DNA of 64,000 nt from Anaerovibrio slackiae (GTDB taxonomy: Bacteria; Bacillota; Negativicutes; Selenomonadales; Selenomonadaceae), in the NCBI RefSeq assembly GCF_009695585.1, contig NZ_VUNR01000012.1:1-64000 (forward strand), written 5' to 3'. Each line of letters opens with the position of its first letter. Positions within the stretch are counted from its first letter, which is position 1. The position numbers were made by a program, and so were the translations under genes. Positions 18,699 through 26,491 of the stretch are shown piece by piece. The notes under the pieces are model-generated. The model was not told the DNA's origin. It ran no database searches and saw nothing but the letters and a program-made list of their open reading frames with translations.

Positions 18699-19787
18699 TT
18701 ACGCAAACCGCCGTCTATGGCGATGCTTGAGTTTATATACATAAGCCAGAACCTCGGCAACCGCCTTGAACAGCTCCTGAGGGATACTGCCTCCCACATC
18801 CACAGCTGCGTACAGGGCCCTTGCCAGGGGCTTGTTTTCCACGATAGGCACGCTGTTTTCCCGCGCCAGCTCCTTTATTTTCTGAGCCACAGCATCCTGT
18901 CCCTTGGCCAGCACCACCGGAGCCGGCATGCCGGCCTCATACTTCAGTGCCACGGCAAAGTGGGTAGGGTTGGTGATGATGACATCCGCCTTGGGCACTT
19001 CCTTCATCATTCTGGACATGGCCATCTGACGCTGCTTCTGACGGATCTTTCCCTTGATCTGGGGATCACCTTCCTGCTGCTTGAATTCTTCCTTGACCTC
19101 CTGCTTGCTCATCTTCAAATCCTGGGTATTCTGCCATTTCTGGTAAATCAGGTCAAGGATGGCCATCACCATGAACAGCCCGATAATCTTGAAGACCAGT
19201 TTAAAAACCACCTCGGAAACCTGGGACACACCGGCAAACAAATCCGCAAACATCAGCTTTGGCATCTGCCACAGCTCCTCGGAAAGGTTCATGTACACCA
19301 GTGAGCCGATGATGGCAATCTTTATCAAAGACTTGGCCAGCTCCACCAGGGAACGCTTGGAAAAAATCCTGCCAAAGCCGCTGATAGGGTTCAGCCGCCC
19401 CGGATTGAAGCTCAGCTTCTCCGTGGAAAAATGAAAGCCCACCTGTGCCACATTCATGGCAAGGCCAATCACCATGATGAACAGCATCAGGGGAATGGAT
19501 GTCTTTGCCAGCAAAATCACGATGCCGATAAAGAGCTGCATGATGGTCTCCTCATTCACATCGAAATTCAGGTTGCCAAAGATGTAGACGGAGTAGTTCA
19601 TAACCTCCTCCACGGCATCGCTTCCCAGCATCTTCAGCACAAAGAAGCCTGCCAGCATGACAAAAGCCGCATTGATTTCCTGGCTCCTGCCCACCTGGCC
19701 CTTTTTCAGGGCATCCGCCCGGCGCTTGGCCGTCGGTTCCTCAGTCTTCTCACCGGCAAAAAGCTGCAGGTCAAAGGCAAAATCCAC
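18699..19787 (-). CDS. flhB: Flagellar export switch protein FlhB
   Basis: FlhB has four membrane segments and a C-terminal autocleavage site NPTH (IITNPTHFAVAL), which switches export from hook to filament substrates. I place the start at a GTG at 19787, giving 362 residues that begin MDFAFDLQLFAGEKTEEPT, the family's usual opening, with AGGGG eight bases upstream. A longer reading from an ATG at 19883 would overlap fliR by 59 bases and add a non-conserved tail. Confidence 0.93.
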   Translation of the reverse strand: MDFAFDLQLFAGEKTEEPTAKRRADALKKGQVGRSQEINAAFVMLAGFFVLKMLGSDAVEEVMNYSVYIFGNLNFDVNEETIMQLFIGIVILLAKTSIPLMLFIMVIGLAMNVAQVGFHFSTEKLSFNPGRLNPISGFGRIFSKRSLVELAKSLIKIAIIGSLVYMNLSEELWQMPKLMFADLFAGVSQVSEVVFKLVFKIIGLFMVMAILDLIYQKWQNTQDLKMSKQEVKEEFKQQEGDPQIKGKIRQKQRQMAMSRMMKEVPKADVIITNPTHFAVALKYEAGMPAPVVLAKGQDAVAQKIKELARENSVPIVENKPLARALYAAVDVGGSIPQELFKAVAEVLAYVYKLKHRHRRRFA

Positions 19788-19824
19788 TTCGCCAGCCCCT
19801 GCCGCCTCCCGGCGCTCATCTTTT

Positions 19825-20610
19825 TTATTGTAATGCTCTAAGGGCAATGGAAATATTTCCATACATCTCATTGAACAACACATCCAAAAACATCACATAG
19901 AAGGGCATGATAATCCCCACAGTAAACAGGCCGATGATAATCTGCATGGGAATGCCCACCACGAAGATATTCATCTGAGGCATGGTCCTGGCCAGTACGC
20001 CCAGGGAAACATTCGTCAAAAGAATGGCAAAAGTCAATGGCATGGCTATCTTCATGCCTGTCAGGAATATCCCTGCCGTAAAATCCACTATCAGGTTGGC
20101 AAGGCTGCTGACATCAACATTCATCCCCAGCACCGGCACGGAATCAAAGCTCCCCACCAGAGCTCCCAGCAGCATGTGATGGCCGTTAGTCACCACAAAT
20201 ATGATCAATGTCAAATAGTACAAAAAACTGCCAATAAGAGGATTCTGCTGATTGGAGGTAGGGTCCATCTCATTCACCACGGCAAAGCCTGCCTGCATAT
20301 CCATAATCTTGCCTGCCATGTTAATGGCCATCAGGGCGATATATGCCACAAAGCCGATCAGCCAGCCGATAAAGAGCTCCGAAAGCACCGCCAGCATGTA
20401 GCCAAAGATAGAGGCAGGCGCCTCTATGGCCATCTTCTGATCCAGCACCGGAAACAGCACCAGGCTGATGACAAAGGCAATCCCGGCACGAAAGTACACA
20501 GGTATATTCTGGCCGCCCCAGAAGGGAGCAATAATGAACAGGCCGCTCACCCTGGTCATTACCAGCAAGAACAGCGCTGCATGATTCTGCAGCAAATCAT
20601 AAAAATCCAC
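19825..20610 (-). CDS. fliR: Flagellar export protein FliR
   Basis: A 261-residue hydrophobic protein with about six membrane helices, matching FliR in length and in its place after fliQ. It forms the export gate core with FliP and FliQ. Family features include PFWGGQNIPVYFRAGIAF near the N terminus and an Asn/Met-rich C-terminal end. Confidence 0.94.
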   Translation of the reverse strand: MDFYDLLQNHAALFLLVMTRVSGLFIIAPFWGGQNIPVYFRAGIAFVISLVLFPVLDQKMAIEAPASIFGYMLAVLSELFIGWLIGFVAYIALMAINMAGKIMDMQAGFAVVNEMDPTSNQQNPLIGSFLYYLTLIIFVVTNGHHMLLGALVGSFDSVPVLGMNVDVSSLANLIVDFTAGIFLTGMKIAMPLTFAILLTNVSLGVLARTMPQMNIFVVGIPMQIIIGLFTVGIIMPFYVMFLDVLFNEMYGNISIALRALQ

Positions 20611-20675
20611 CCTGCCACCTCATAAGCTAAACACAAGCCAAACCATAGAAAAAATCAATAACCCCATACACCGGC

Positions 20676-20945
20676 TCAGCCGATATAATAAGGCAGATTG
20701 ACCAGCACATTGGTCACATATTCCACCATCAGCCTCAGCATCCATGGCCCGAAAATCAAAATTGCCACGAATACTGCCACAATCTTCGGTATAAAAGCCA
20801 GCGTCTGCTCCTGAATGGAGGTAGTTGCCTGAAAAACGCTGACTGCCAGGCCAACCAAAAGCCCCAGCCCCAGCATGGGAGCTGAAATCAGCAGCACCAT
20901 CCTCAGAGCCTCCTGAGCCATCTGTATAACCAAATCACCCGACAT
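20676..20945 (-). CDS. fliQ: Flagellar export protein FliQ
   Basis: An 89-residue protein of two membrane helices (about residues 15-37 and 52-75), with the FliQ pattern VQMAQEALRMVLLISAP-like start and FQATTSIQEQTLAFIPK between the helices. It is part of the FliPQR export gate. Full length. Confidence 0.95.
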   Translation of the reverse strand: MSGDLVIQMAQEALRMVLLISAPMLGLGLLVGLAVSVFQATTSIQEQTLAFIPKIVAVFVAILIFGPWMLRLMVEYVTNVLVNLPYYIG

Positions 20946-20960
20946 AATCCTTCACCTCTG

Positions 20961-21731
20961 TCACTTGAAGCTGACAATCAACGACTTAATCAAAAGATGC
21001 CATCCGTCTACCATGACAAAAAGCAATATCTTGAAGGGCAACGAAATCATTACCGGCGGCAGCATCATCATGCCCATGGACATAAGGGTGCTTGCCACAA
21101 TCATATCGATAACGATAAAAGGCACATAAATCATAAAGCCTATCTGAAAGGCTGTCTTCAGCTCGCTGATCATGTAGGCAGGAATCAGGGTAAAGGTGGA
21201 AACCTCCTCTGGTCCATTGGGCCTGGGACCGTCTGCCAGATTGACAAACAGTGCCAGGTCCGCTTCCCTGGTCTGCCTGAACATGAATTCCCGGATGGGC
21301 TCTATCGTATTCTCGATGGCCTGCTCCTGGGTAATCTGCCCTGCCAGGTACGGCTGCAGCCCGTTCTCATTTGCCTGGCTCCAGTAGGGAGCCATGATAT
21401 AAAAGGTCAGGAACAGGGACAAGCCGATAATCACCATATTTGGCGGTGCTGTCTGGGTAGATAATGCATTGCGTAAAAAACCAAGCACCACAACAATTCT
21501 GATAAAAGCAGTAGTCATTATCAGAATAGAGGGTGCTATGGACAAAATCGTCAGGACAGCCATCAGCTGCAGCGTCACCGCCACATCCTGCGGATTGTCC
21601 GCCGTCCCGACATCAATATTCACATTTGGAATCAGCGGTGCAGCCGAAGCGGCATGAGCCACCGCAAAAACGCCTAAAAGACCTATTATGCAAGGGCACA
21701 AAAGCCTCTGTACTCTGGTCACAATCTCCAC
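20961..21731 (-). CDS. fliP: Flagellar export protein FliP
   Basis: A 256-residue FliP with an N-terminal signal-like segment (LLGVFAVAHAASAAP), the family motif TTAFIRIVVVLGFLRNALST and a C-terminal SLPFKILLFVMVDGWHLL. It is the main subunit of the export gate pore. It lies 15 bases before fliQ and six bases after fliO. Confidence 0.96.
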   Translation of the reverse strand: MEIVTRVQRLLCPCIIGLLGVFAVAHAASAAPLIPNVNIDVGTADNPQDVAVTLQLMAVLTILSIAPSILIMTTAFIRIVVVLGFLRNALSTQTAPPNMVIIGLSLFLTFYIMAPYWSQANENGLQPYLAGQITQEQAIENTIEPIREFMFRQTREADLALFVNLADGPRPNGPEEVSTFTLIPAYMISELKTAFQIGFMIYVPFIVIDMIVASTLMSMGMMMLPPVMISLPFKILLFVMVDGWHLLIKSLIVSFK

Positions 21732-21737
21732 AACTCC

Positions 21738-22304
21738 TTATCCCCTGCGATTCAGGCCTTCCCGAAACAAGGACGGCACCCTCCTGGTCAGCTCCTCCAG
21801 GGAGGACAGCTGGCTGGCAAACGCCCCCATATCCACCGGCTGTGCCACAGCCTGACGGCGCAGCCTGTCTATCTCATCAGCATCCTCTATCTCAGCCAGC
21901 AGATTTACCTGATGTTCCGTCACGCCCAGCAGCACTACCTTGCCGCCAATCTCCACTACGCAGACGGACTTGTTAGGCCCCAGGGCAAGATGCTCCAGTA
22001 TCCTGCCGCCATTGGCAGCTGCCTGATGCTGGAAGCGCCCGCTTAAAAATCTGGACGCAAAATATGCCATGACAACCACAAAGGCAAAAACAGCCAGCAA
22101 GCTGATTAAATATGCCAATGTTGACCACCATGACATTTGAGAAGGTTTTGGATCAGTATTTTCATAACCGGCAAGATAACCGCCACCTGAGCCGGCTGCA
22201 TCAGCAGCAGCTGCCAGAGCATCCGGCATAGCCACTGCTGAAAACACCAACATTAAAATACATAGGACAGATGCCATGGAGCAAAAACGACTCCAGTTCT
22301 TCAT
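21738..22304 (-). CDS. fliO: FliO-family flagellar biosynthesis protein
   Basis: A 188-residue protein with an N-terminal signal sequence (about residues 10-32), one membrane helix (about 63-86), and a cytoplasmic domain with RILEHLALGPNKSVCVVEIG, the FliO pattern. FliO helps FliP assemble. Sequence is weakly conserved in the family, so the call rests on architecture and on the cheY-fliO-fliP order. The start overlaps the cheY stop by one base. Confidence 0.88.
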   Translation of the reverse strand: MKNWSRFCSMASVLCILMLVFSAVAMPDALAAAADAAGSGGGYLAGYENTDPKPSQMSWWSTLAYLISLLAVFAFVVVMAYFASRFLSGRFQHQAAANGGRILEHLALGPNKSVCVVEIGGKVVLLGVTEHQVNLLAEIEDADEIDRLRRQAVAQPVDMGAFASQLSSLEELTRRVPSLFREGLNRRG

Positions 22305-22666
22305 CAGCCGACTGCTTTTCTAACAGCTTCCAGTACGCGGTCTGGCTGGAAAGGCTTTACGATGAAGTCCCTGGCACCCGCCTGGATAGCCTCAATAACC
22401 ATTGCCTGCTGGCCCATAGCGGAGCACATTACGATCTTCGCATTAGGATCAACCTTCTTGATTTCCTTTACGGCACTGATGCCGTCCATCTCAGGCATGG
22501 TAATATCCATGGTGGTCAGGTCAGGCTTCAGCTCCTGATACTTCTCAAGGGCCTTCATGCCATTCTCAGCCTCACCAACAACCTCATATCCGTTCTTGGT
22601 CAGGATGTCCTTAACCATCATTCTCATGAATGCTGCATCATCAACGACCAATACTCTTACTGCCAT
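22304..22666 (-). CDS. cheY: Chemotaxis response regulator CheY
   Basis: A 120-residue single receiver domain. The acidic pair is VVDDAAF, the phospho-acceptor is Asp54 (TMDITMPEMDG), the conserved hydroxyl residue is Ser in MCSAMGQQ, and the Lys is in FIVKPFQ. CheA phosphorylates it and it then binds FliM/FliY at the motor switch. It is placed between fliY and fliO, the Bacillus order, and has its own predicted promoter (22733-22761). Confidence 0.96.
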   Translation of the reverse strand: MAVRVLVVDDAAFMRMMVKDILTKNGYEVVGEAENGMKALEKYQELKPDLTTMDITMPEMDGISAVKEIKKVDPNAKIVMCSAMGQQAMVIEAIQAGARDFIVKPFQPDRVLEAVRKAVG

Positions 22667-22732
22667 TTGTCATCTCTCCTCGTCAGTAGTATTAAGTGTA
22701 TCACAAGTAAAATTCAGATTATAATCATTTCC

Positions 22733-22761
22733 ATTATACTTGAAACTCAATAAATTCTCAA
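22733..22761 (-). promoter_or_regulatory. Predicted sigma-A promoter for cheY within an inverted repeat
   Basis: On the minus strand TTGAGA, 17 bases, TATAAT, about 67 bases before the cheY start. A 10-base inverted repeat, TTATACTTGA (22734-22743) and TCAAGTATAA (22758-22767), covers both hexamers, which would suit a repressor site. There is no U-run, so it is not a terminator. Confidence 0.55.
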
Positions 22762-22794
22762 GTATAAGTTTTTAGACAAAAATCCAAAAAGCGA

Positions 22795-24051
22795 TTACAA
22801 TGCCTGCACACGCTCCAGAGGGCTTACAATCTCCGTAATCCTCACGCCGAAATTCTCATCAATTACTACAACCTCGCCCTTGGCGGTCAGCTGCCCGTTG
22901 ACGTGAATATCCACCGGCTCGCCAGCCAGCTTGTCCAGCTCGATGATGGAGCCCGTGGAGAATTCCAGAATCTCCCGGATGGACTTCTTGGTGCGTCCCA
23001 GCTCTACGGTTACCTGCAGCGGCACATCCTTGATCAGGCTGATATTGGCTGCATTTACCTCCATCGGCTCGTTGGTCAGCGGCGCAAACTGCGCTGCCTG
23101 CACAGGCATGGACGGAGCCACCACATTGGTCTGGGCATAGCCAGGTGCCGCATATACAGGCTGCGCCATCGGCGGTGCTGCATACATCGGCTGCTGCGGC
23201 GGAGCCGCGTACTGTGGCGTTGGCGGCGGTGCCTGCGGTGCAGGTGCCGGTGCCGGGGTGGCCGGAGCAGGTGCCGGTGCGGCCGCTGCTGGTGCCGGTG
23301 CAGGAGCAGGTGCTGCCACAGGTTCCGGCTCAGGCTCAGGCTGTGCGCCGCCTCCCATCAGGAAGGAAACCATTTCCTTGGCTACATCCAGAGGCAAAAT
23401 CTGCATGATCTCACTGTCAATGAGACCTTCCACCTCCATGCGGAAGCTGATCTTCGCCACCGGGTCATCGCCCTGTACCAGCTCAGTAACCTTTTCCTCC
23501 GCGCCCAAATCTATGAGATTTACCTTTGGCGGGGAAATATCAATCTTCTTGTTGAACATGGTAGACAGGGATGTTGCCACCGTGCCCATCATCTGGTTCA
23601 TTGCCTCGCCTACGGCGCTCATGTGAATCTCATTGAGCTCCTCCTGCGGGTTCAGGCCATCGCCGCCCATCATCAAATCTGCGATGATAGAGGCATCAGA
23701 TGCCTGAATAGCCAGAATGTTATTACCATTGATGCCGATTACATAGCCAACCTCCACAATCAGGTACGGCATCGGATACTGATTCTGAATAGTAGACATC
23801 GTATCCAGGCTAACATCAGGGGTAGTAATATTTACCTTATGTCCTAAAAGCACTGACAGAGTTGTAGCAGCACTGCCCATTGAGATATTGCCTATCTCAC
23901 CCAGAGCATCTTTTTCCATGTCAGACAGCAAATCGCCTGGCAGTGCGGAAGAAGCAGCTGGTTCTTCAGCTGGTGCCGGATCATCGGCAGCAGGCGTAGA
24001 CGCACCGCCATTTAACAGTGCATCAATCTCCTCTTGCGTCAATTCAGCCAT
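22795..24051 (-). CDS. fliY: Flagellar motor switch phosphatase FliY
   Basis: A 418-residue FliY. The N-terminal CheY-P binding segment is LTQEEIDALLNGG, followed by a CheC-like domain with two E...N sites (ALGEIGNISMGSAATTLS and AVGEAMNQMMGTVATSLS), a long Pro/Ala/Gln linker (about residues 240-330) and a C-terminal FliN/SpoA domain (VTVELGRTKKSIREILEF). It is both C-ring component and CheY-P phosphatase. The start at 24051 overlaps the fliM stop; the upstream in-frame ATG abuts the ribosome site GGAAGGAG and is unlikely. Confidence 0.95.
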   Translation of the reverse strand: MAELTQEEIDALLNGGASTPAADDPAPAEEPAASSALPGDLLSDMEKDALGEIGNISMGSAATTLSVLLGHKVNITTPDVSLDTMSTIQNQYPMPYLIVEVGYVIGINGNNILAIQASDASIIADLMMGGDGLNPQEELNEIHMSAVGEAMNQMMGTVATSLSTMFNKKIDISPPKVNLIDLGAEEKVTELVQGDDPVAKISFRMEVEGLIDSEIMQILPLDVAKEMVSFLMGGGAQPEPEPEPVAAPAPAPAPAAAAPAPAPATPAPAPAPQAPPPTPQYAAPPQQPMYAAPPMAQPVYAAPGYAQTNVVAPSMPVQAAQFAPLTNEPMEVNAANISLIKDVPLQVTVELGRTKKSIREILEFSTGSIIELDKLAGEPVDIHVNGQLTAKGEVVVIDENFGVRITEIVSPLERVQAL

Positions 24052-25048
24052 TAGTACCTTCATCTCCTTCCGAAATTACTCTGGTAATCTGTACTGCCTT
24101 TTTCTTGCCAGCGGTACCAGGACGGCAATAGAACTTCTCGATATTGCCGATTATACATTTTAACTCATCATCAACTTTGGTATCCATTTGCAGGACGTCC
24201 CCATAGCTGAGGGACAGGAATTCCTGCACTGTTATATCAAAGGAACCCATCTGGACTATGACAGGCACCGAGGTCCTGTTTATCTTCCTGCGGATAAACT
24301 CCTCGTGCTCAGGATGCTCCTCCTTGGTCACGGATGCTGCTACCCAGAAGGTAGTTGTCAGCTTGGACATTATCGGCTCCAGTACCAGATACGGGATACA
24401 TATATTCATCAGCCCCTCTACAGGGCCAATACGCATTTGCAATGTGATAATGACTACCATATCACTTGGTGGCACAATCTGTGCGAACTGCGGGTTGGAC
24501 TCCATGGCCTCTATCTTCGGCGTAAACTGGGCTACGTTTGCCCAGGCTTCCCTCAGATGGCTCATGGCCTTGTCGAAAACCCTGCGGATTACCGCTTCCT
24601 CTATCTCGGTCAGCACCCTGGACTTGACGGTGTTCTCACCCTGGCCGCCGAATACCCTGTCAATGATGGCAAAGCAGATGCCGGTGTCAAATTCCATGAT
24701 GATGTTGCCCTTGAGGGGCGGTACTGCCAATATGCCAATCACGCTTGGATTGGAAATGGACTGAACAAATTCCTGATAAGTGAGCTGCTCTACTGAGGCT
24801 ACCTCCACGCTTACCAGTGCACGCAGATAGGTGGACAGGTAGGTGTTGAATAGCCGCGCAAAGTTGTCATGCAGCATGTTAAGGGTTCTGATCTGGTCCT
24901 TTGAAAATTTATCCGGTCTTTTGAAGTCGTAGGTCTTGACCTTTTTCTGCTCTTCTTCTGCCTTTATCTCATCGGCGTTGACATCGCCTGTGGCAAAGGC
25001 CGCCAGCAGCTTATCTATCTCAGACTGGGATAATACATCATCTGCCAA
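24044..25048 (-). CDS. fliM: Flagellar motor switch protein FliM
   Basis: A 334-residue FliM with the CheY-binding N terminus (LSQSEIDKLLAAF), the middle CheC-like domain and a C-terminal SpoA domain (VIVQMGSFDITVQEFLSLS). It sets rotation direction with FliG and FliY. Full length. Its last codons contain the fliY ribosome site. Confidence 0.97.
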   Translation of the reverse strand: MADDVLSQSEIDKLLAAFATGDVNADEIKAEEEQKKVKTYDFKRPDKFSKDQIRTLNMLHDNFARLFNTYLSTYLRALVSVEVASVEQLTYQEFVQSISNPSVIGILAVPPLKGNIIMEFDTGICFAIIDRVFGGQGENTVKSRVLTEIEEAVIRRVFDKAMSHLREAWANVAQFTPKIEAMESNPQFAQIVPPSDMVVIITLQMRIGPVEGLMNICIPYLVLEPIMSKLTTTFWVAASVTKEEHPEHEEFIRRKINRTSVPVIVQMGSFDITVQEFLSLSYGDVLQMDTKVDDELKCIIGNIEKFYCRPGTAGKKKAVQITRVISEGDEGTNG

Positions 25049-25147
25049 GCTTCATCCCCCTTTCATTATTTTTGTTTCTCATAACAATTTCCCGTAATAA
25101 ATCCAAATTTTATTTTTTATTATTTATTATTTACTACTTACTGCTTT

Positions 25148-25657
25148 TTACTGCAGCATGAAGCTTGTTATGTAAATATCATATACAGAGCCTTCGCCCA
25201 GGGCTTTGTTCAGCTCTGCCTTCAGCTTTGCCTTCAAGTCATCCTGACGGGCTGCATCCAGCTCCTCAATCTTGACGGTGCGGATAATCTGCAGCGTAGT
25301 GTCCATGATTTTCGTCTCAGCAACCGGTGTCAGCTTGCCTTCTGCTACGTTGTCCTCACGGTCAGGGTTCAGCTCTACTGTCAGTCCTACCTTGAGGAAA
25401 CGGCTGGACTTGATACCGCCTACATTGACGATGATGCCCTCCTTAGGATCTCCCAGCTTTACGAATACGCCAGGCTCATGATTCCTGGTCTCCACAGCCG
25501 TAGAAGGACCTGTTGACATAACCTGGGTGGTGATAAAGTAGGATATACCACCTGCTAATATGAGACCTACCAGTATCAGCACTACAACGATTACTATTGG
25601 AAACTTCTTCCCTTTTTCCGCTGGAGCTGCTTCTTCAGTCTTTTCTTCATCAGCCAT
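25148..25657 (-). CDS. fliL: Flagellar basal body-associated protein FliL
   Basis: A 169-residue protein with a charged cytoplasmic N terminus, one membrane helix (about residues 19-42) and a periplasmic domain, the FliL plan. FliL supports stators in other bacteria. It is preceded by a 368-base AT-rich spacer rather than by motA/motB, so it may start a new transcript. Confidence 0.9.
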   Translation of the reverse strand: MADEEKTEEAAPAEKGKKFPIVIVVVLILVGLILAGGISYFITTQVMSTGPSTAVETRNHEPGVFVKLGDPKEGIIVNVGGIKSSRFLKVGLTVELNPDREDNVAEGKLTPVAETKIMDTTLQIIRTVKIEELDAARQDDLKAKLKAELNKALGEGSVYDIYITSFMLQ

Positions 25658-25741
25658 TGCGTTCCACTCCTTTTTTTATACTCTATAACATTAATCCTCG
25701 TAAGTGCTTACAGGATTAAATTATATTCTCAGTAAATATCA

Positions 25742-25795
25742 TCTATCCTACAGATATTACCTATCCTACAGATATTATCTATCCTACAGATATTA
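25742..25795. repeat. Three tandem 18-base repeats
   Basis: The unit YCTATCCTACAGATATTA occurs three times head to tail (25742, 25760, 25778) with only the first base differing. It lies 85-138 bases upstream of fliL. Confidence 0.9.
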
Positions 25796-25974
25796 TTTTA
25801 CCAATATTCTGCTAAATTACAACCTTTATACGAAAATCTTACCATAAAAAGGGTATTTTGCACTAGTAGTTTTTCAGTTATTTTACATTTTTGCAAGTTT
25901 TCAGACAATAAAAGGCAATGAATCACTACTTTGTGCAAACTATCCTTTACATACTTGCAAGCTCTAAAGGTAAT

Positions 25975-26010
25975 ATTGATATTAACATTGATATTGACAT
26001 TGATATCAAC
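25975..26010. repeat. Three tandem 12-base repeats
   Basis: Units ATTGATATTAAC, ATTGATATTGAC and ATTGATATCAAC follow one another, just after the flbD stop on the minus strand. Confidence 0.85.
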
Positions 26011-26025
26011 AGTAATATCACAATA

Positions 26026-26220
26026 TCACTTATACAAGGCACGCTTGTACACCATTACCTTGCGTACAATATCCTCCATACGCTCCTGAACAATCAGCTT
26101 CTTGCCGTTAGTCAGGGTGATGACAGTATCAGGGGTTTCTTCCATTGTTTCTATAATTTCGGCATTGAGGATGAATTCTCCTTTTTTTCCGTCGGAATTA
26201 AATTTGGTGAGCTTAATCAT
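26026..26220 (-). CDS. flbD: FlbD family flagellar protein
   Basis: A 64-residue protein that begins MIKLTKFNSDGKKGEFILNA and contains TLTNGKKLIVQE, the FlbD pattern. It is found next to flgE in Firmicute flagellar clusters; its role is not settled. ATG at 26220 has AGGAGGAA upstream. A longer in-frame reading would run through the hairpin repeat and is rejected. Confidence 0.9.
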   Translation of the reverse strand: MIKLTKFNSDGKKGEFILNAEIIETMEETPDTVITLTNGKKLIVQERMEDIVRKVMVYKRALYK

Positions 26221-26276
26221 GATGTGTTCCTCCTCTTTGCAATGATTTTTATAATAATTTTTTGCTAGCAATAATA

Positions 26277-26427
26277 CGGTTGGTGGCGGCAGTGCCATCG
26301 CAGGCACGCTCGCGCTACTATCCACGCCTAGCGGTGCTAAGCTCTCGCTGCGCCTGCGGCTTGCGAATTGCTAAGCACCGAGGCGCGTCTCAGTGCCATG
26401 CGAATGGCACATGCCCCACCAACTGCT
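26277..26427 (-). repeat. Dispersed hairpin element, copy 5 (type A, inside the flagellar cluster)
   Basis: Read on the minus strand it contains CCTCGGTGCTTAGCAAT and GCAAGCCGCAGGCG, nearly as in copies 1 and 4, and ends TAGTAGCGCGAGCGTG. The outer arms pair over about 28 bases (26281-26306 with 26394-26421). An inner stem pairs CGCGCCT (26381-26387) with AGGCGTG (26323-26329). It lies between flgE and flbD. Confidence 0.7.
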
Positions 26428-26491
26428 TACTGCTAATCCGATAACTCTATACCCTGTCACCAAAAGCAACAGCATACAGAAAATCCTATCA

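Larger units (their letters stand above)
25658..26025. other. AT-rich spacer between flbD and fliL with two short tandem repeats
   Basis: No gene is supported here. It holds an inverted repeat (TTAATCCT 25691-25698 with AGGATTAA 25712-25719, and inner GTAAG/CTTAC), three 18-base units and three 12-base units (listed separately), and a 12-of-15 match to the CodY box at 25896-25910. Related clusters carry motA and motB at this point. Confidence 0.6.

Noticed and set aside
25742-25795. Possible CRISPR array
   Set aside because: Repeats are only 18 bases and directly adjacent, with no spacers and no cas genes.
25918-26268. Plus-strand frame of 116 codons
   Set aside because: Covers the 12-base repeats and the flbD gene in antisense; low complexity and no ribosome site.
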